Source of the DNA: Planctomycetota bacterium
GTDB lineage: Bacteria; Planctomycetota; Phycisphaerae; Sedimentisphaerales; Anaerobacaceae
Direction of reading: 5' to 3'
Assembly: GCA_022563885.1 (NCBI GenBank)
Contig: JADFMM010000006.1
Location: 1 to 60,283 of the forward strand
Length of the DNA: 60,283 bases
The notes beneath the pieces were generated by a model that did not search any database, was not told the origin of the DNA, and saw only the letters and a program-made list of their open reading frames with translations. Positions 8,901 through 17,079 of the stretch are shown in pieces. Both the position numbers and the translations under genes were made by a program. Position 1 is the first letter of the stretch, and each line of letters starts with the position of its first letter.

Positions 8901-11503
8901 TGCTGGAAGCGATTGTTGACCCAGTGCTTCCAGCATTCGAGATAGGCCTGATCGAACCTCTCTCGAAGGGACCCCGCTTCTTCTCCCGGTAGACGGCTGA
9001 TATGGTACATGAGAGGGCCATAGCTGCTGAAGACCAGAAAGGCCGCCGCCGGCCAAATCATGTTCTGGTAGTTGCTCGCCGGGGCCTCTTCGTCGTGGCT
9101 GTTAAACAGGGAGATCGTCTGACCGCCAAACTCATTGATGACCCGCCCCAAGTAGCGAAGATTGTCATTGAGGCCCAAGGCTTCGTGGATGGATTCCCCC
9201 GTGCGGATGTTTTCCAGGTTCTTGATGAGGGAGTTATAGGGAACGGCACCGCTCTGTAACATGCGCGCTTCGTTGCCGTGCCACTGCTCAACATAGACCA
9301 CCGGCACGGCGGCATTCTTCTTCTGCGTGCGATAGTGGAGATAGAGCAGAGGGATGTTTGGCTGCGAACTGCCGCGCAGATCCACGGGTTCAAAACCCGG
9401 CACGGTGACCTCTCCGAACAAGCGAGCGGTGCCGGAGAGGTCGGGATGAACCGGGAAGACCGTATCATACCCGTGCCCCACATCGATGCGCAATCCGAAA
9501 CCCAAGGCAGCCAATTCCTCGGCAATCCGTGCGAGACGCTGAACATTGGCAAAATCCCGCATATTCACCATGAAGCTGTCATACCACTGATCCCACTCTC
9601 CGTCCCAGCCGGCCCGGCGGGTCAATCGATGGTCATCCTCCAAGATATAGGCAGGAAAATGATAGGGATAGTCCTGTCGCGCCCGGGAAAAATGGGAGAG
9701 CGCGCAGAGAATGACCTTCATGCCGAGTCTGTCCGCCTCCGCTCTCAGGCCGAGCAGGCCTTCGATCCCGCCCATGTCACGGCGAACGGTCCAACCGTCA
9801 GAGACCGAAAAAACGGAGGGATCCGGTCCCGCCTCGCCTGGCCAGCCCAACTCCAGCGCACCCAAGGGATAGATGCGTGTATAGCCCTCGGCCTTGATAC
9901 CTGCCAACTGCTCGGCGATCGTTTGAAAGGTCCCGTAGACATATCGCCCCCGATCATCGCGGAGGGGCCTCTGTTGATCGTCCAAGCTTAGATTGAAGGT
10001 GTCCGCATAGAAACTGAGAATGCGCTCTCCCCTCTCGTCGGGGATGAATTTGAGCAATCCATTGGAGGCCTTGTCCGAGACCTCGCTCTTCCAACTCTTG
10101 CCCTGATCCTCCGATATCTGAACCGAATAGTGGATCCAACCCTTTCGAGCGGGAAACTCGCCCCGAAACACGATTCGACTGCCCTTGCTCCCCTGCTTGA
10201 CGGGCTCCATCATGACCGGTCGTTTACGGTGCCCGTTGATCGACCACTGCATTCTCGCCCGCACGTGGCCTGCGTTGATCCGGGGGCGTTTGTGCACGGT
10301 CACCTGCACCCGAGCCATTTCCGTGCGCAGCACACACCGGTTGATGCGGCTGGCGGGAAAGCTCGTCGGACGCTCGGTCAGCAGATCCTCCAGGATCTTG
10401 CTCACACGCAGACAGATCGATCGGCTCATCCCACGGTCGGGATTGAACCAGTAATAGAGACCGGCGTAGAGCAAGCGAATGGACTCCTCGGCGTTGTCCT
10501 TGCTATGAATCTTCTCAACCAATGCGTCTATCGCTGCCTGCGCCGTCGAGACATCGCTGGAGGTCAGGTTTTGAGCCAACGAGAGCAAGGGGGGATCCTT
10601 CTGATAGAGCTTCACTCTCTCCAGATAGGGCCTTATGAAGCGACCATGATCGTAGAAGATCTCCGTCCGCGTATCCCCATGGGTGATGGCATGGCAGGCG
10701 GCAGGAGAGGCCATCGCATCCAGGAATCGGGATCGACAGATACGAATGCATTTTCGCGTGGTTCTGCCCAACGCGTAGATGAAGACGATTGATTCCGTAT
10801 CGGGGACAAACACGCTGAAACGCGTCACCGGAGCGACAACCTCCCGACTGAGGCTGTGCTCCTTCTCAAACTGCGTTTGCAGTCGGCCCACGTCATCTTT
10901 GATCTTCCGTTTCACGTGAAGCGGATCGTTCCTGACTCGCCTTAGCAGCGTACAGGCGCCAAAGGCGTGGCAACCCACCCAGGTCCAGAACCGCTCCAGC
11001 AGCAATATCTCATGCCGATGAGAGAGTACCTCCGACCAGAGGCGCAACTCGCCATTCTCCTTGCGCCGCTCGCATTCCTCCAGCGTGGCCGCACAGATGC
11101 ATGCCTGACCCGCAAGAAACCGGAGGGAATGATGCATGACCTCTCCGATATGGGCATCGGGTCGTGTCGCATGAAACAGTGTCCGCTCCAACAAACCTAT
11201 CAGAAAAAGCCGTCGGACGTCCTTCTGATCAGGGTCAAAACTGAGCAAATCCCGGTCGAGCAGGATTTCCTGGGGGGCCAATCGCACCAACTCGTCGAGT
11301 GACTCTACCAAGCGAACGTTGAGCGTCCTGCCCAACAAATCCCGATAGCGGTCGGTCGCAAAGGAAGAGAGATGAGACAGGGTCTGATTCAGCGTGCTGG
11401 TGAAGAAACGCGTCTGATTGGGACCCAGTATCTGGCTCAGACCGGGACCACGGACATCACACTTCCCCTTTTCGTCGATATGTACCGAGGTGAGGCTGTC
11501 CAT
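5996..11503 (-). CDS. Giant GH13 alpha-amylase-family / GT5 glycogen-synthase fusion
   Basis: 1835 residues from the ATG at 11503 (AGGGA upstream; a TTG two codons earlier is possible). Residues 1 to about 400 are unrecognised and mostly helical. About 410-520 resembles a beta-sandwich carbohydrate module as in GlgE-type enzymes. About 530-1000 is a GH13 barrel keeping all three catalytic acids: nucleophile in LRIDVGHG (about 674), acid/base in VYVEQWHGN (about 741) and aspartate in NSHDEE (about 805). From about 1150 a GT5 domain begins with the ADP-glucose loop-like SGSSGGVG. Its C-terminal half has GEPCGISQQEAHAGG, the E-x7-E motif, near 1620. The last 100 residues look like HEAT repeats. 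No signal peptide: cytoplasmic glycogen work. Divergent from a GT35-like gene. Confidence 0.88.
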   Translation of the reverse strand: MDSLTSVHIDEKGKCDVRGPGLSQILGPNQTRFFTSTLNQTLSHLSSFATDRYRDLLGRTLNVRLVESLDELVRLAPQEILLDRDLLSFDPDQKDVRRLFLIGLLERTLFHATRPDAHIGEVMHHSLRFLAGQACICAATLEECERRKENGELRLWSEVLSHRHEILLLERFWTWVGCHAFGACTLLRRVRNDPLHVKRKIKDDVGRLQTQFEKEHSLSREVVAPVTRFSVFVPDTESIVFIYALGRTTRKCIRICRSRFLDAMASPAACHAITHGDTRTEIFYDHGRFIRPYLERVKLYQKDPPLLSLAQNLTSSDVSTAQAAIDALVEKIHSKDNAEESIRLLYAGLYYWFNPDRGMSRSICLRVSKILEDLLTERPTSFPASRINRCVLRTEMARVQVTVHKRPRINAGHVRARMQWSINGHRKRPVMMEPVKQGSKGSRIVFRGEFPARKGWIHYSVQISEDQGKSWKSEVSDKASNGLLKFIPDERGERILSFYADTFNLSLDDQQRPLRDDRGRYVYGTFQTIAEQLAGIKAEGYTRIYPLGALELGWPGEAGPDPSVFSVSDGWTVRRDMGGIEGLLGLRAEADRLGMKVILCALSHFSRARQDYPYHFPAYILEDDHRLTRRAGWDGEWDQWYDSFMVNMRDFANVQRLARIAEELAALGFGLRIDVGHGYDTVFPVHPDLSGTARLFGEVTVPGFEPVDLRGSSQPNIPLLYLHYRTQKKNAAVPVVYVEQWHGNEARMLQSGAVPYNSLIKNLENIRTGESIHEALGLNDNLRYLGRVINEFGGQTISLFNSHDEEAPASNYQNMIWPAAAFLVFSSYGPLMYHISRLPGEEAGSLRERFDQAYLECWKHWVNNRFQHPWPGEFGAKREIMDRYPLLAGFGLYLRGLFAFADEHTALTKGTLTPIETHNGRIAAFLRTHGGQSFLCVFNFPNPHHEGQQAVAREFNFTFKQAATGDLPDEIQSDLIYEIRERYNNAEGRRGRGERSYWSGEELVHLGFGGVLSPVSSHVYELINRDHAVDEPPVLIDSFLRYFRYGKTDRVRHSYIGSAFRQASQPGKTRLRRFIELFVTVVTWIDKKRKLGIADLATVLAEISEEDAHQREVIIDYLMRIAVRKSRQVEIRVRLAAADILHSINIGTIAMVSPESKFSGSSGGVGLYTTDMADVLSEMGFHVVIVTPLYECNRNHIFSQFAPKYEGHSYTVTFPRFDEHNRSIHPGESSDVVNFLRAKLNRISHGKRSRVEVIYLENGTYFDRPYGGETAEDKLRRARLFAQSALEALRAFNYYPTIIQTNEWPTWLIPAYLRHQVTFRDDPHFKGTETLSMMHNPHPAYSIVLAETDPLKWSYYCAVLDFDRTMQFALLLDPDSQTGRDIDLTHIMLKTSAFIGTVSRAMRQRILDEPWLFGHAHLFREKAETGRFFGKRNGFNMAARQRFWFGSKKSLLETYSPAASKRLFLKYTRIKQTAKAHLQEDPHIRLRPDKQGQHHIIFGMLHRICRQKGFELLVDWKVYPREGHLDFHCEAWNMRGSTLLEHFLSTNEEVQFVICGRVEDSGDGRRFDAHLQRIAQRPDFQGRFAYFPEGTLPPSLYRNLYLGSQFFVMPSGGDIGEPCGISQQEAHAGGTPVIAHHQDGLTRTVTDRDFGDMGEATDGIKFQGFTGNSLLAALQDAVSIYRHGSRGLYRDEAGRPVKLAYAELSFNAFRRDHRWLRLLHDYVTMYAQIHGLALPDHLDAVQLIVEFDAVSDRSPADAILRKGLLLPDAIRKLVIALSSEAASVRRGAAHALMRLHAMKHFKEKQVIQDQLEAASRSPQGRLSAAARGCLTQMNR

Positions 11504-11509
11504 CGTCAA

Positions 11510-11821
11510 TCGTCCCTAGGCGGGCGCGTTCGTGGTAGCATGGACCCGAAGTCACTCCAGCGCCAGTCTAAGCGGGCAAGTCACTTATCGCCACTTAAAA
11601 GGGCCCCAGACGTTAGTAGCGACGTGACAAGATAATGCTTGACAAGACCAGAGAACTCTCCACCATGGACTCCATCCTGGCAATGGCTAAGAGTGAACAC
11701 TCTGCATCCCGCGCAGAGTGAACCCTCAAAACGACATAACAAGAAACATAAGGACGAGCGGCCTCGCGCAAGGATGCCGTGACTGCTTGGATCGTTGTGT
11801 ATTATGCTGGAGGAATTGGGT
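11510..11821. promoter_or_regulatory. Divergent intergenic region of the glucan gene pair
   Basis: About 310 bp that must hold promoters for both the GH13-GT5 gene (leftward) and the GT35-like gene (rightward). It contains a perfect eight-base inverted repeat, CACTCTGC / GCAGAGTG, at 11698-11720 with a seven-base spacer, a plausible operator serving both genes. A TTGACA at 11639-11644 lacks a good -10 partner. Confidence 0.4.
11698..11720. repeat. Inverted repeat CACTCTGC-N7-GCAGAGTG
   Basis: The eight-base arms are perfect, and the copies extend as CACTCTGC and GCAGAGTG flanked by similar GTGAAC sequence. It lies about 100 bp before the GT35-like start, without a T-run, so an operator is more likely than a terminator. 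Confidence 0.4.
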
Positions 11822-13726
11822 GTGAAGAGGTGCGGTGCAACCTGGATCGACATCAACGCCCCACTGCTGCGTTACAAACTTATCGTAACCGTTTCGATGG
11901 AGGGTTATATTCCCGAGTTTGAGGGCGATGCCCGCGAGGCAAATACGAAGGGAGGATTGGGCGTCTATTTCGGAGACAAGCTGGAGGGTCTGGCTGCTAT
12001 AGGGATCCGCAATGCATTTGGCTGTATGCCCATGTACGACAAACGCCTGGTGCAGCAGATCCGCAACGGACGGCAAGAAATAGACTATCGAGAAGTCTCC
12101 TACGATCAACAGCCCGTCACGCCGCTGCTCGATGAAGATCGGCAACCCATTAAATTGGAGGTGTGGGGCATCAACACCGAGAATCCCCTCGAGGAGGTTC
12201 GTCATGAGGCAGAGGTGTTCTGTACCTATCGAGGCGGCACGCCCCTCTATCTCTTCCGCTGTCCCAAGGTCTTCGACATACTCTACCCCGACGAAACCAC
12301 GCATCAATGCTTGGGACGCCGTCACCGCTTCCTGCAAGAGACGATATTCGCCCAATGTGTCCCCAGACTCTTCAAGCGTCTCGGCGTCATTCCCGATGCG
12401 CTGCTGATCAACGAGGGTCACGTGGCTGTCGCCGGAGCGATCACACGGGGCGACCCCGTCTTCAACAAGACCGCCATCCTCTATACCAATCACACGGTCG
12501 TACCCGCGGGCTTGGAGGTCTTCGACGTCGATGAACTGGTGGGCAACGATCTAGGCCGGGCACGATACATCATGCGTTTCCCTTCCCAAAGCTGGCAGTG
12601 GCTCTGGAAGAAATTCATTGTAGAGAGCGAGGGCAAGGTCCTGATCGACTTTTCCAAAGGCGCCCTGGAAATCTGCAGCGCGGCCAATGCCGTTAGTGCC
12701 GAACACGCCGGCATGACCCGAAGCCTTTTTCCTTCGCACAACAAACACATCCACCCGATACTCAATGGCTCGGGCGACACCTGGGTCCAGCGAGAACTTC
12801 TCGAACTGGAGCGCCAGGGGATTCAGCCAAGCGCCGAGGAGTTGCTGGCATTGGGGCTCCAAGGAAAACGGACCGCCCGCGAGGCCATTCGACGGAGGAC
12901 CATGGATCTGACCAATCAACAGGGCAAGGTCATCGCCGCCGAGGGGCGAGAATTGAACCTGGACATGCCCGCTGTCTGGTTGGTCCGCCGCATTGTGGAT
13001 TACAAGAGCCAGTACCCCATCCTGAAGGACATCATTCACATCCTCTGCGCCGATCGCGAGCAGAGGGTCGATAGCCGCTGGGGTCTTAGGCGCGGGCTAG
13101 GCATGCAAGTCGTCGTTGGGGGTGTCGCGCCGCTGAATAGCCATGAACAGACCTGGATAGAGGCCTTTGTCCAATGGATGGAAAGGCCGGACCTGAAGAA
13201 CCGATTTTTCTTTGTGCCAGGGGGTGACACCGAATTGCTGAGACTGCAGGCCATCGGCGCGGACATCTGCCTCAATTGCCCGCAGCCCGGCCGAGAGGCC
13301 TGCGGCACGAGCGATCAGCGCAGCGCGCGAAACGGTGGCATAAACATTGCCGTCCACAGCGGTGGACCGCCGGAATATCTGGAGGATGGCAGGAGCGGCA
13401 TGCTGATCGGCCCTTACATCAACAACAAGGACTTTTTCGATCTAGCCCCCAAACACATCCTCGAGAAGCTGGAGGTGTTGGCAGACATGTACTACGCCCA
13501 GGGGCGAAACGACCTGCGTTGGCGGGAGATGAAACTGCAATCCTATCTTGCCAGCCGACAGGTCTCTGCAGCCGCCATGGAGCAGCGCTATGCGCCCGTT
13601 TACGTGCAAGCCATCCGCTCCAGGCTTGAGAATCTGCAGGACCCGGAGTCTCGGCATCACGTCGAGACAACATCGGACCAGTATCACCAACCCGTCCAGA
13701 ATACGTACACTGGTCTGACGGGCTAG
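11822..13726 (+). CDS. GT35 glycogen-phosphorylase-like protein lacking the PLP lysine
   Basis: 634 residues from a GTG at 11822, chosen because GGAGGA lies seven bases upstream. The phosphorylase fold is recognisable: GGLGVYFGDKLEG (family GGLGVLAGD), LINEGHVAVAG (LNEGHSAF), TNHTVVPAGLEVFD (TTHTPVPAGHD), a HPILNGSGDTW loop, and near the C-terminus GREACGTSDQRSARNGG. In true phosphorylases the last motif is EASGTSGMKAAxNG and its lysine binds pyridoxal phosphate. Here that position is arginine (residue 500), so a Schiff base cannot form. It is therefore either a PLP-independent glucosyltransferase or a catalytically dead glucan-binding or regulatory protein. It is cytoplasmic and divergent from the GH13-GT5 gene, with which it probably works. 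Confidence 0.82.
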   Translation: MKRCGATWIDINAPLLRYKLIVTVSMEGYIPEFEGDAREANTKGGLGVYFGDKLEGLAAIGIRNAFGCMPMYDKRLVQQIRNGRQEIDYREVSYDQQPVTPLLDEDRQPIKLEVWGINTENPLEEVRHEAEVFCTYRGGTPLYLFRCPKVFDILYPDETTHQCLGRRHRFLQETIFAQCVPRLFKRLGVIPDALLINEGHVAVAGAITRGDPVFNKTAILYTNHTVVPAGLEVFDVDELVGNDLGRARYIMRFPSQSWQWLWKKFIVESEGKVLIDFSKGALEICSAANAVSAEHAGMTRSLFPSHNKHIHPILNGSGDTWVQRELLELERQGIQPSAEELLALGLQGKRTAREAIRRRTMDLTNQQGKVIAAEGRELNLDMPAVWLVRRIVDYKSQYPILKDIIHILCADREQRVDSRWGLRRGLGMQVVVGGVAPLNSHEQTWIEAFVQWMERPDLKNRFFFVPGGDTELLRLQAIGADICLNCPQPGREACGTSDQRSARNGGINIAVHSGGPPEYLEDGRSGMLIGPYINNKDFFDLAPKHILEKLEVLADMYYAQGRNDLRWREMKLQSYLASRQVSAAAMEQRYAPVYVQAIRSRLENLQDPESRHHVETTSDQYHQPVQNTYTGLTG

Positions 13727-13811
13727 GACCCATGGGTCAGAGTGCCAAATGATGGACTAGCCGATGACCGCCCTAGTTTGATATCTAACCCTATCACTGC
13801 CCTCCACACGC

Positions 13812-13852
13812 AACAGCCCCAGGACCGTCTTAGCGGTCCTGGGGCTGTTTTT
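13812..13852 (+). terminator. Strong Rho-independent terminator
   Basis: A 16-base-pair perfect stem (left arm AACAGCCCCAGGACCG) with a six-base loop is followed by five Ts. It ends the GT35-like gene. Its right arm and T-run overlap the start of a duplicated upstream region. Confidence 0.93.
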
Positions 13853-13920
13853 CCCTTGATCTGCCTTGCTTCAGAGGGGTAGAATGGTTTTCATGGTCGA
13901 AGAATCAAAATGCCTATCAG
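13833..13920 (+). repeat. Duplicated upstream region, copy 1
   Basis: About 88 bp that recurs at 15667-15754 with a constant offset of 1834 bp. A run of about 28 bases around the promoter (CTTGATCTGCC to AGAGGGGTA) is identical; the remainder is clearly similar. Copy 1 includes the right arm of the terminator. Confidence 0.85.
13856..13885 (+). promoter_or_regulatory. Sigma-70-like promoter TTGATC-18-TAGAAT
   Basis: The -35 is TTGATC at 13856-13861 and the -10 is TAGAAT at 13880-13885. The predicted start leaves a leader of about 48 bases before the exported-protein gene. The same -35 and spacer are kept in the duplicated copy before the PQQ gene. Confidence 0.55.
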
Positions 13921-13939
13921 TATCAATCGGAGGTCCATG

Positions 13940-15472
13940 ATGTTTACCAAACTCGCGACAAGACGAGCGTTTCTCAGGTCAGCCTCCACAGGCAGTCTCG
14001 CGGCGATAGGTGGCTTCGCTTTCCTGTCCCAATTGCCGCGGGTCTCGGCCGAGGACACCCAATTGAAACCGAAACTGGTGAAGTTCGATGGTCACATTGA
14101 GCCGCTCGTGCGGCTGATCGAAGAATCACCCCGCGATAAGTTGCTGGAACGAGTCGCGCAACGCATTCGGGGTGGAACCTCCTACCGCGAAGTGCTGGCG
14201 GCGCTGTTGCTGGCGGGAATACGCAACGTCCAGCCGCGACCTTCAGTAGGATTCAAGTTCCACTGTGTACTGGTCGTCAACTCTTGCCACTTGGCGAGTC
14301 TGTCCGGGCCAGCCGAAGATCGATGGCTGCCGATCTTCTGGGCGTTGGACTATTTCAAGTCATCACAGGCTGATGAGGCGCGCCGCGGTGGCTGGCGCAT
14401 GAATTCCGTGAATGAATCGATCGTTCCCGATGCGTTGCGAGCCCGGCGTTTGTTTGTCGAGGCGATGGACGCATGGGACGCGGACAAGGCAGACGTCGCA
14501 ACCGCCGGCCTGGTCCGAACGGCGGGAGCGACCGAAGTGTTCAATCTATTTGCGCGCTATGCTGCTCGTGACTATCGATCGATCGGCCACAAAGCCATTT
14601 ACCTGGCGAACGCCTGGCGCACGCTGCAGGTCATTGGGTGGGAGTTTGCGGAGCCCGTATTGCGGTCCTTGACATTTGCTCTGTTGAACCATGGGGACGA
14701 GCCAAATCCGGCCCAGAGCGATCTGGCCGCCGACCGACCGTGGCGTGAAAACGTCGAAAGACTCGGTCGAATTCCTGACAACTGGCTCGGCGGAAAGCCC
14801 AATGACACTGTTCCCACAGAGCTGTTTCAGGCCTTCCGTCACGGAACTCCGTCTGCGGCCGCCGAGACGGCCGTCGAGGCGCTGTCGCGCGGAGTGGGGC
14901 CACAGTCTATCTGGGATGGTGTGTTCGTGGGAGCCGGCGAACTCCTAATGCGCCAGCCTGGCATCGTAGGATTGCATGGACTGACAACGGCGAACGCCAT
15001 GCATTATCTGTGGCGTACTGTGGCTGACGATGGCCTGCGACGCCAACTGCTGCTTCAGGCCTGTGCGTTCAACCCGATGTTTCGCGATTCGGCTAAAGGT
15101 CGCGGGGGGCTCGGTGACCAGCGGATCGAAGACCTGCGGCCCATGGCGACCGAGGCGAGCGGCAGCGAAGCACTGGCAGAGATCTTGGCTGACATTTCGG
15201 TGGACAGAATGCGGGCGGCGGCAAAAGTCGAGTACTTTCTTTCGTCCGGTGGCAACGGCCACGATCTGGTTAACGCGGCCAGGCGAATTCTGTTCCGCAA
15301 GGGCCGCGACGCGCACGATTACAAGTTCAGTTCGGCCGTACTCGAGGACTACCGCCATGTAAGCCCGGCATGGCGGAACCGTTTCTTGGCGATGTCCGTC
15401 TTCAACCTCAAGGGAAGCGGGCATCCCGACAGTGATTTGCTGAATCGCACTCGCTCGGCTCTGCAGGGATGA
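13940..15472 (+). CDS. Tat-exported protein of unknown function
   Basis: 510 residues from the second of two adjacent ATGs, six bases after GGAGG. The N-terminus TRRAFLRSASTGSLAAIGG is a twin-arginine signal, with cleavage near VSAED. The mature part is mostly helical, without a motif I recognise; HCVLVVNSCHLASL and several conserved-looking His/Trp segments (GLHGLTTANAMHYLW) suggest an enzyme or cofactor binder. It stands between a strong terminator and the exported PQQ protein, with which it shares a duplicated promoter region, so the two are probably co-expressed. Function unassigned. Confidence 0.85.
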   Translation: MFTKLATRRAFLRSASTGSLAAIGGFAFLSQLPRVSAEDTQLKPKLVKFDGHIEPLVRLIEESPRDKLLERVAQRIRGGTSYREVLAALLLAGIRNVQPRPSVGFKFHCVLVVNSCHLASLSGPAEDRWLPIFWALDYFKSSQADEARRGGWRMNSVNESIVPDALRARRLFVEAMDAWDADKADVATAGLVRTAGATEVFNLFARYAARDYRSIGHKAIYLANAWRTLQVIGWEFAEPVLRSLTFALLNHGDEPNPAQSDLAADRPWRENVERLGRIPDNWLGGKPNDTVPTELFQAFRHGTPSAAAETAVEALSRGVGPQSIWDGVFVGAGELLMRQPGIVGLHGLTTANAMHYLWRTVADDGLRRQLLLQACAFNPMFRDSAKGRGGLGDQRIEDLRPMATEASGSEALAEILADISVDRMRAAAKVEYFLSSGGNGHDLVNAARRILFRKGRDAHDYKFSSAVLEDYRHVSPAWRNRFLAMSVFNLKGSGHPDSDLLNRTRSALQG

Positions 15473-15666
15473 CGCGCGGCGCACCGTGTCTCGCAGACGC
15501 CACGGTTTTCATGACACGGGCGGCGGCCTCGCAGAAGGGTAGCGCGTGGACTTCGTCTGATCTATGCTTCTGTCTTATCTCTCCATGAATCACTCGCGTC
15601 TCTCCGACGATTGTCGAACGACTCCATTCGCATCTGCTTCGACATTTGCTCGCACTAACGGCCATG

Positions 15667-15754
15667 GCGGTCCTGACGCTGTTTTCTCCTTGATCTGCCT
15701 TGCTTCAGAGGGGTATGATCATGTTAATGGTTGAACAATCAAAGCACCTATCAG
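15667..15754 (+). repeat. Duplicated upstream region, copy 2
   Basis: Second copy of the 13833-13920 sequence. The promoter hexamers, their spacer and the downstream CAATCAAA...CCTATCAGT segment are retained. The left arm of the terminator hairpin is not, so it cannot terminate transcription. Confidence 0.85.
15690..15719 (+). promoter_or_regulatory. Sigma-70-like promoter TTGATC-18-TATGAT
   Basis: The -35 TTGATC at 15690-15695 and -10 TATGAT at 15714-15719 sit in the duplicated region about 85 bp before the PQQ-propeller gene. Confidence 0.55.
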
Positions 15755-15805
15755 TGAGCCGTGCTGTGGCTGGTTTTCTCGGCTCGTTGACAGGGAACAT
15801 GGCTC

Positions 15806-17041
15806 ATGCACAAGAACGGTGATCACGCTCTGCGAAGTCTCTCCATCGGTATTCTGATCGCAACCCATCTCGTTGCTTCCCTCAAGGCTGACGACTGGCA
15901 TCGCTGGCGCGGCCCGAATCTGAACGGTGTTTCCGCAGAGACGGCATGGCTTGACACATGGCCCGACCAGGGTCCCTCGATCATTTGGAAGACGATGGTC
16001 GGGACCGGTTTCTCGTCAACGTCGGTCGCCCGAGGACGCCTCTACACGATGGGAAACGAGGACAACACCGAGACCGTCTATTGCCTGGACGCGGTGACCG
16101 GCAAGGAACTGTGGACCCATTCGTACGCGTGCGCCCTGGACGACAGGTTCTTTGCTGGGGGACCGACCTCGACGCCCACCGTCGATGCCGGGTCTGTTTA
16201 CACGTTGAGCCGACAAGGACACCTGATCTGTTTCGAAGCGGCCTCGGGCGAGGTGCTCTGGTCCAAGAACATTCAAACCGAGACGGGAGTCAGAATCCCC
16301 GGCTGGGGTTTTGCGGGTTCGCCGCTGGTTCACGAGAACCTGCTGCTGCTGAATGTCGGCGAGGCCGGCACGGCCGTTGAGAAAACGACTGGCAAGCTGA
16401 TTTGGACCTCGGCCGACCGTGACGCCGGCTATGCGACACCGGTTCCCCTGCGACAGGACGGACGGTGGGTGGCCGTCATTGCCTCGGGCAAGGCGTATCT
16501 GGCGGTGGACATCAAGACCGGCAAGCAACTGTGGCGGCATCGTTGGTTGACGCGCTTTGGCTGCAATGCCGCAGACCCGATCGTGGACGACGATTACGTG
16601 TTTCTCTCCTCAGGCTATAATCGGGGCGCCGCCTTGCTAAAGATGGCCCGTGATCGGCCATCGGTCATCTGGGCCCACAAGGAATTGCAGAATCAGCTCA
16701 ATTCCAGCGTGCTGATTGACGGCTTTCTGTATGGCATCGACGGCAATGCCGGCTCGAAGACCCGCCTGAAATGTTTGGAGTGGCTGACGGGTGAGGTGAG
16801 GTGGACGCAAGATGGAATCGGTTGCGGATCATTGATGGCGGCCGACGGCAAGTTGATTGTTCTAAGCGAGCGGGGCGAATTGATCATCGCCCGGGCCTCG
16901 CCGAAAGGTTTCGTTGCCTTGGCCCGTGCCCAGGTCGTGAGCGGCATGTGTTGGACCGTGCCGGTTCTCGCTCAGGGAAGAATCTATTGCCGCTCGGCCG
17001 ACGGAGAACTGGTGTGTGTCGACGTTCGTTCGTCGAATTGA
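15806..17041 (+). CDS. Exported PQQ-type beta-propeller protein
   Basis: 411 residues. Residues about 8-28 form a Sec signal peptide ending near LKADD. The mature protein begins with the WHRWRGPNLNGVS element typical of planctomycete exported propellers. It then shows successive PQQ-like blades marked by G-x-x-(L/I)-W: GKELWTHS, GEVLWSKN, GKLIWTS, GKQLWRHR. Such proteins are periplasmic or surface beta-propellers, some binding PQQ as dehydrogenases and others, like BamB, serving as scaffolds. No catalytic set is evident here. It is followed 38 bp later by a Tat-exported Gfo/Idh protein, suggesting a shared role in extracytoplasmic sugar or polyol oxidation (inference). Confidence 0.9.
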   Translation: MHKNGDHALRSLSIGILIATHLVASLKADDWHRWRGPNLNGVSAETAWLDTWPDQGPSIIWKTMVGTGFSSTSVARGRLYTMGNEDNTETVYCLDAVTGKELWTHSYACALDDRFFAGGPTSTPTVDAGSVYTLSRQGHLICFEAASGEVLWSKNIQTETGVRIPGWGFAGSPLVHENLLLLNVGEAGTAVEKTTGKLIWTSADRDAGYATPVPLRQDGRWVAVIASGKAYLAVDIKTGKQLWRHRWLTRFGCNAADPIVDDDYVFLSSGYNRGAALLKMARDRPSVIWAHKELQNQLNSSVLIDGFLYGIDGNAGSKTRLKCLEWLTGEVRWTQDGIGCGSLMAADGKLIVLSERGELIIARASPKGFVALARAQVVSGMCWTVPVLAQGRIYCRSADGELVCVDVRSSN

Positions 17042-17079
17042 AACTGAGAAATATGCACGGAAACAACTAGAGGACGGCG

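Larger units (their letters stand above)
15473..15805. other. Intergenic region carrying the second promoter copy
   Basis: About 330 bp. The first 190 bp hold no convincing gene. The right part contains the duplicated upstream region with its promoter. No terminator stem is apparent after the preceding gene. Confidence 0.5.
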
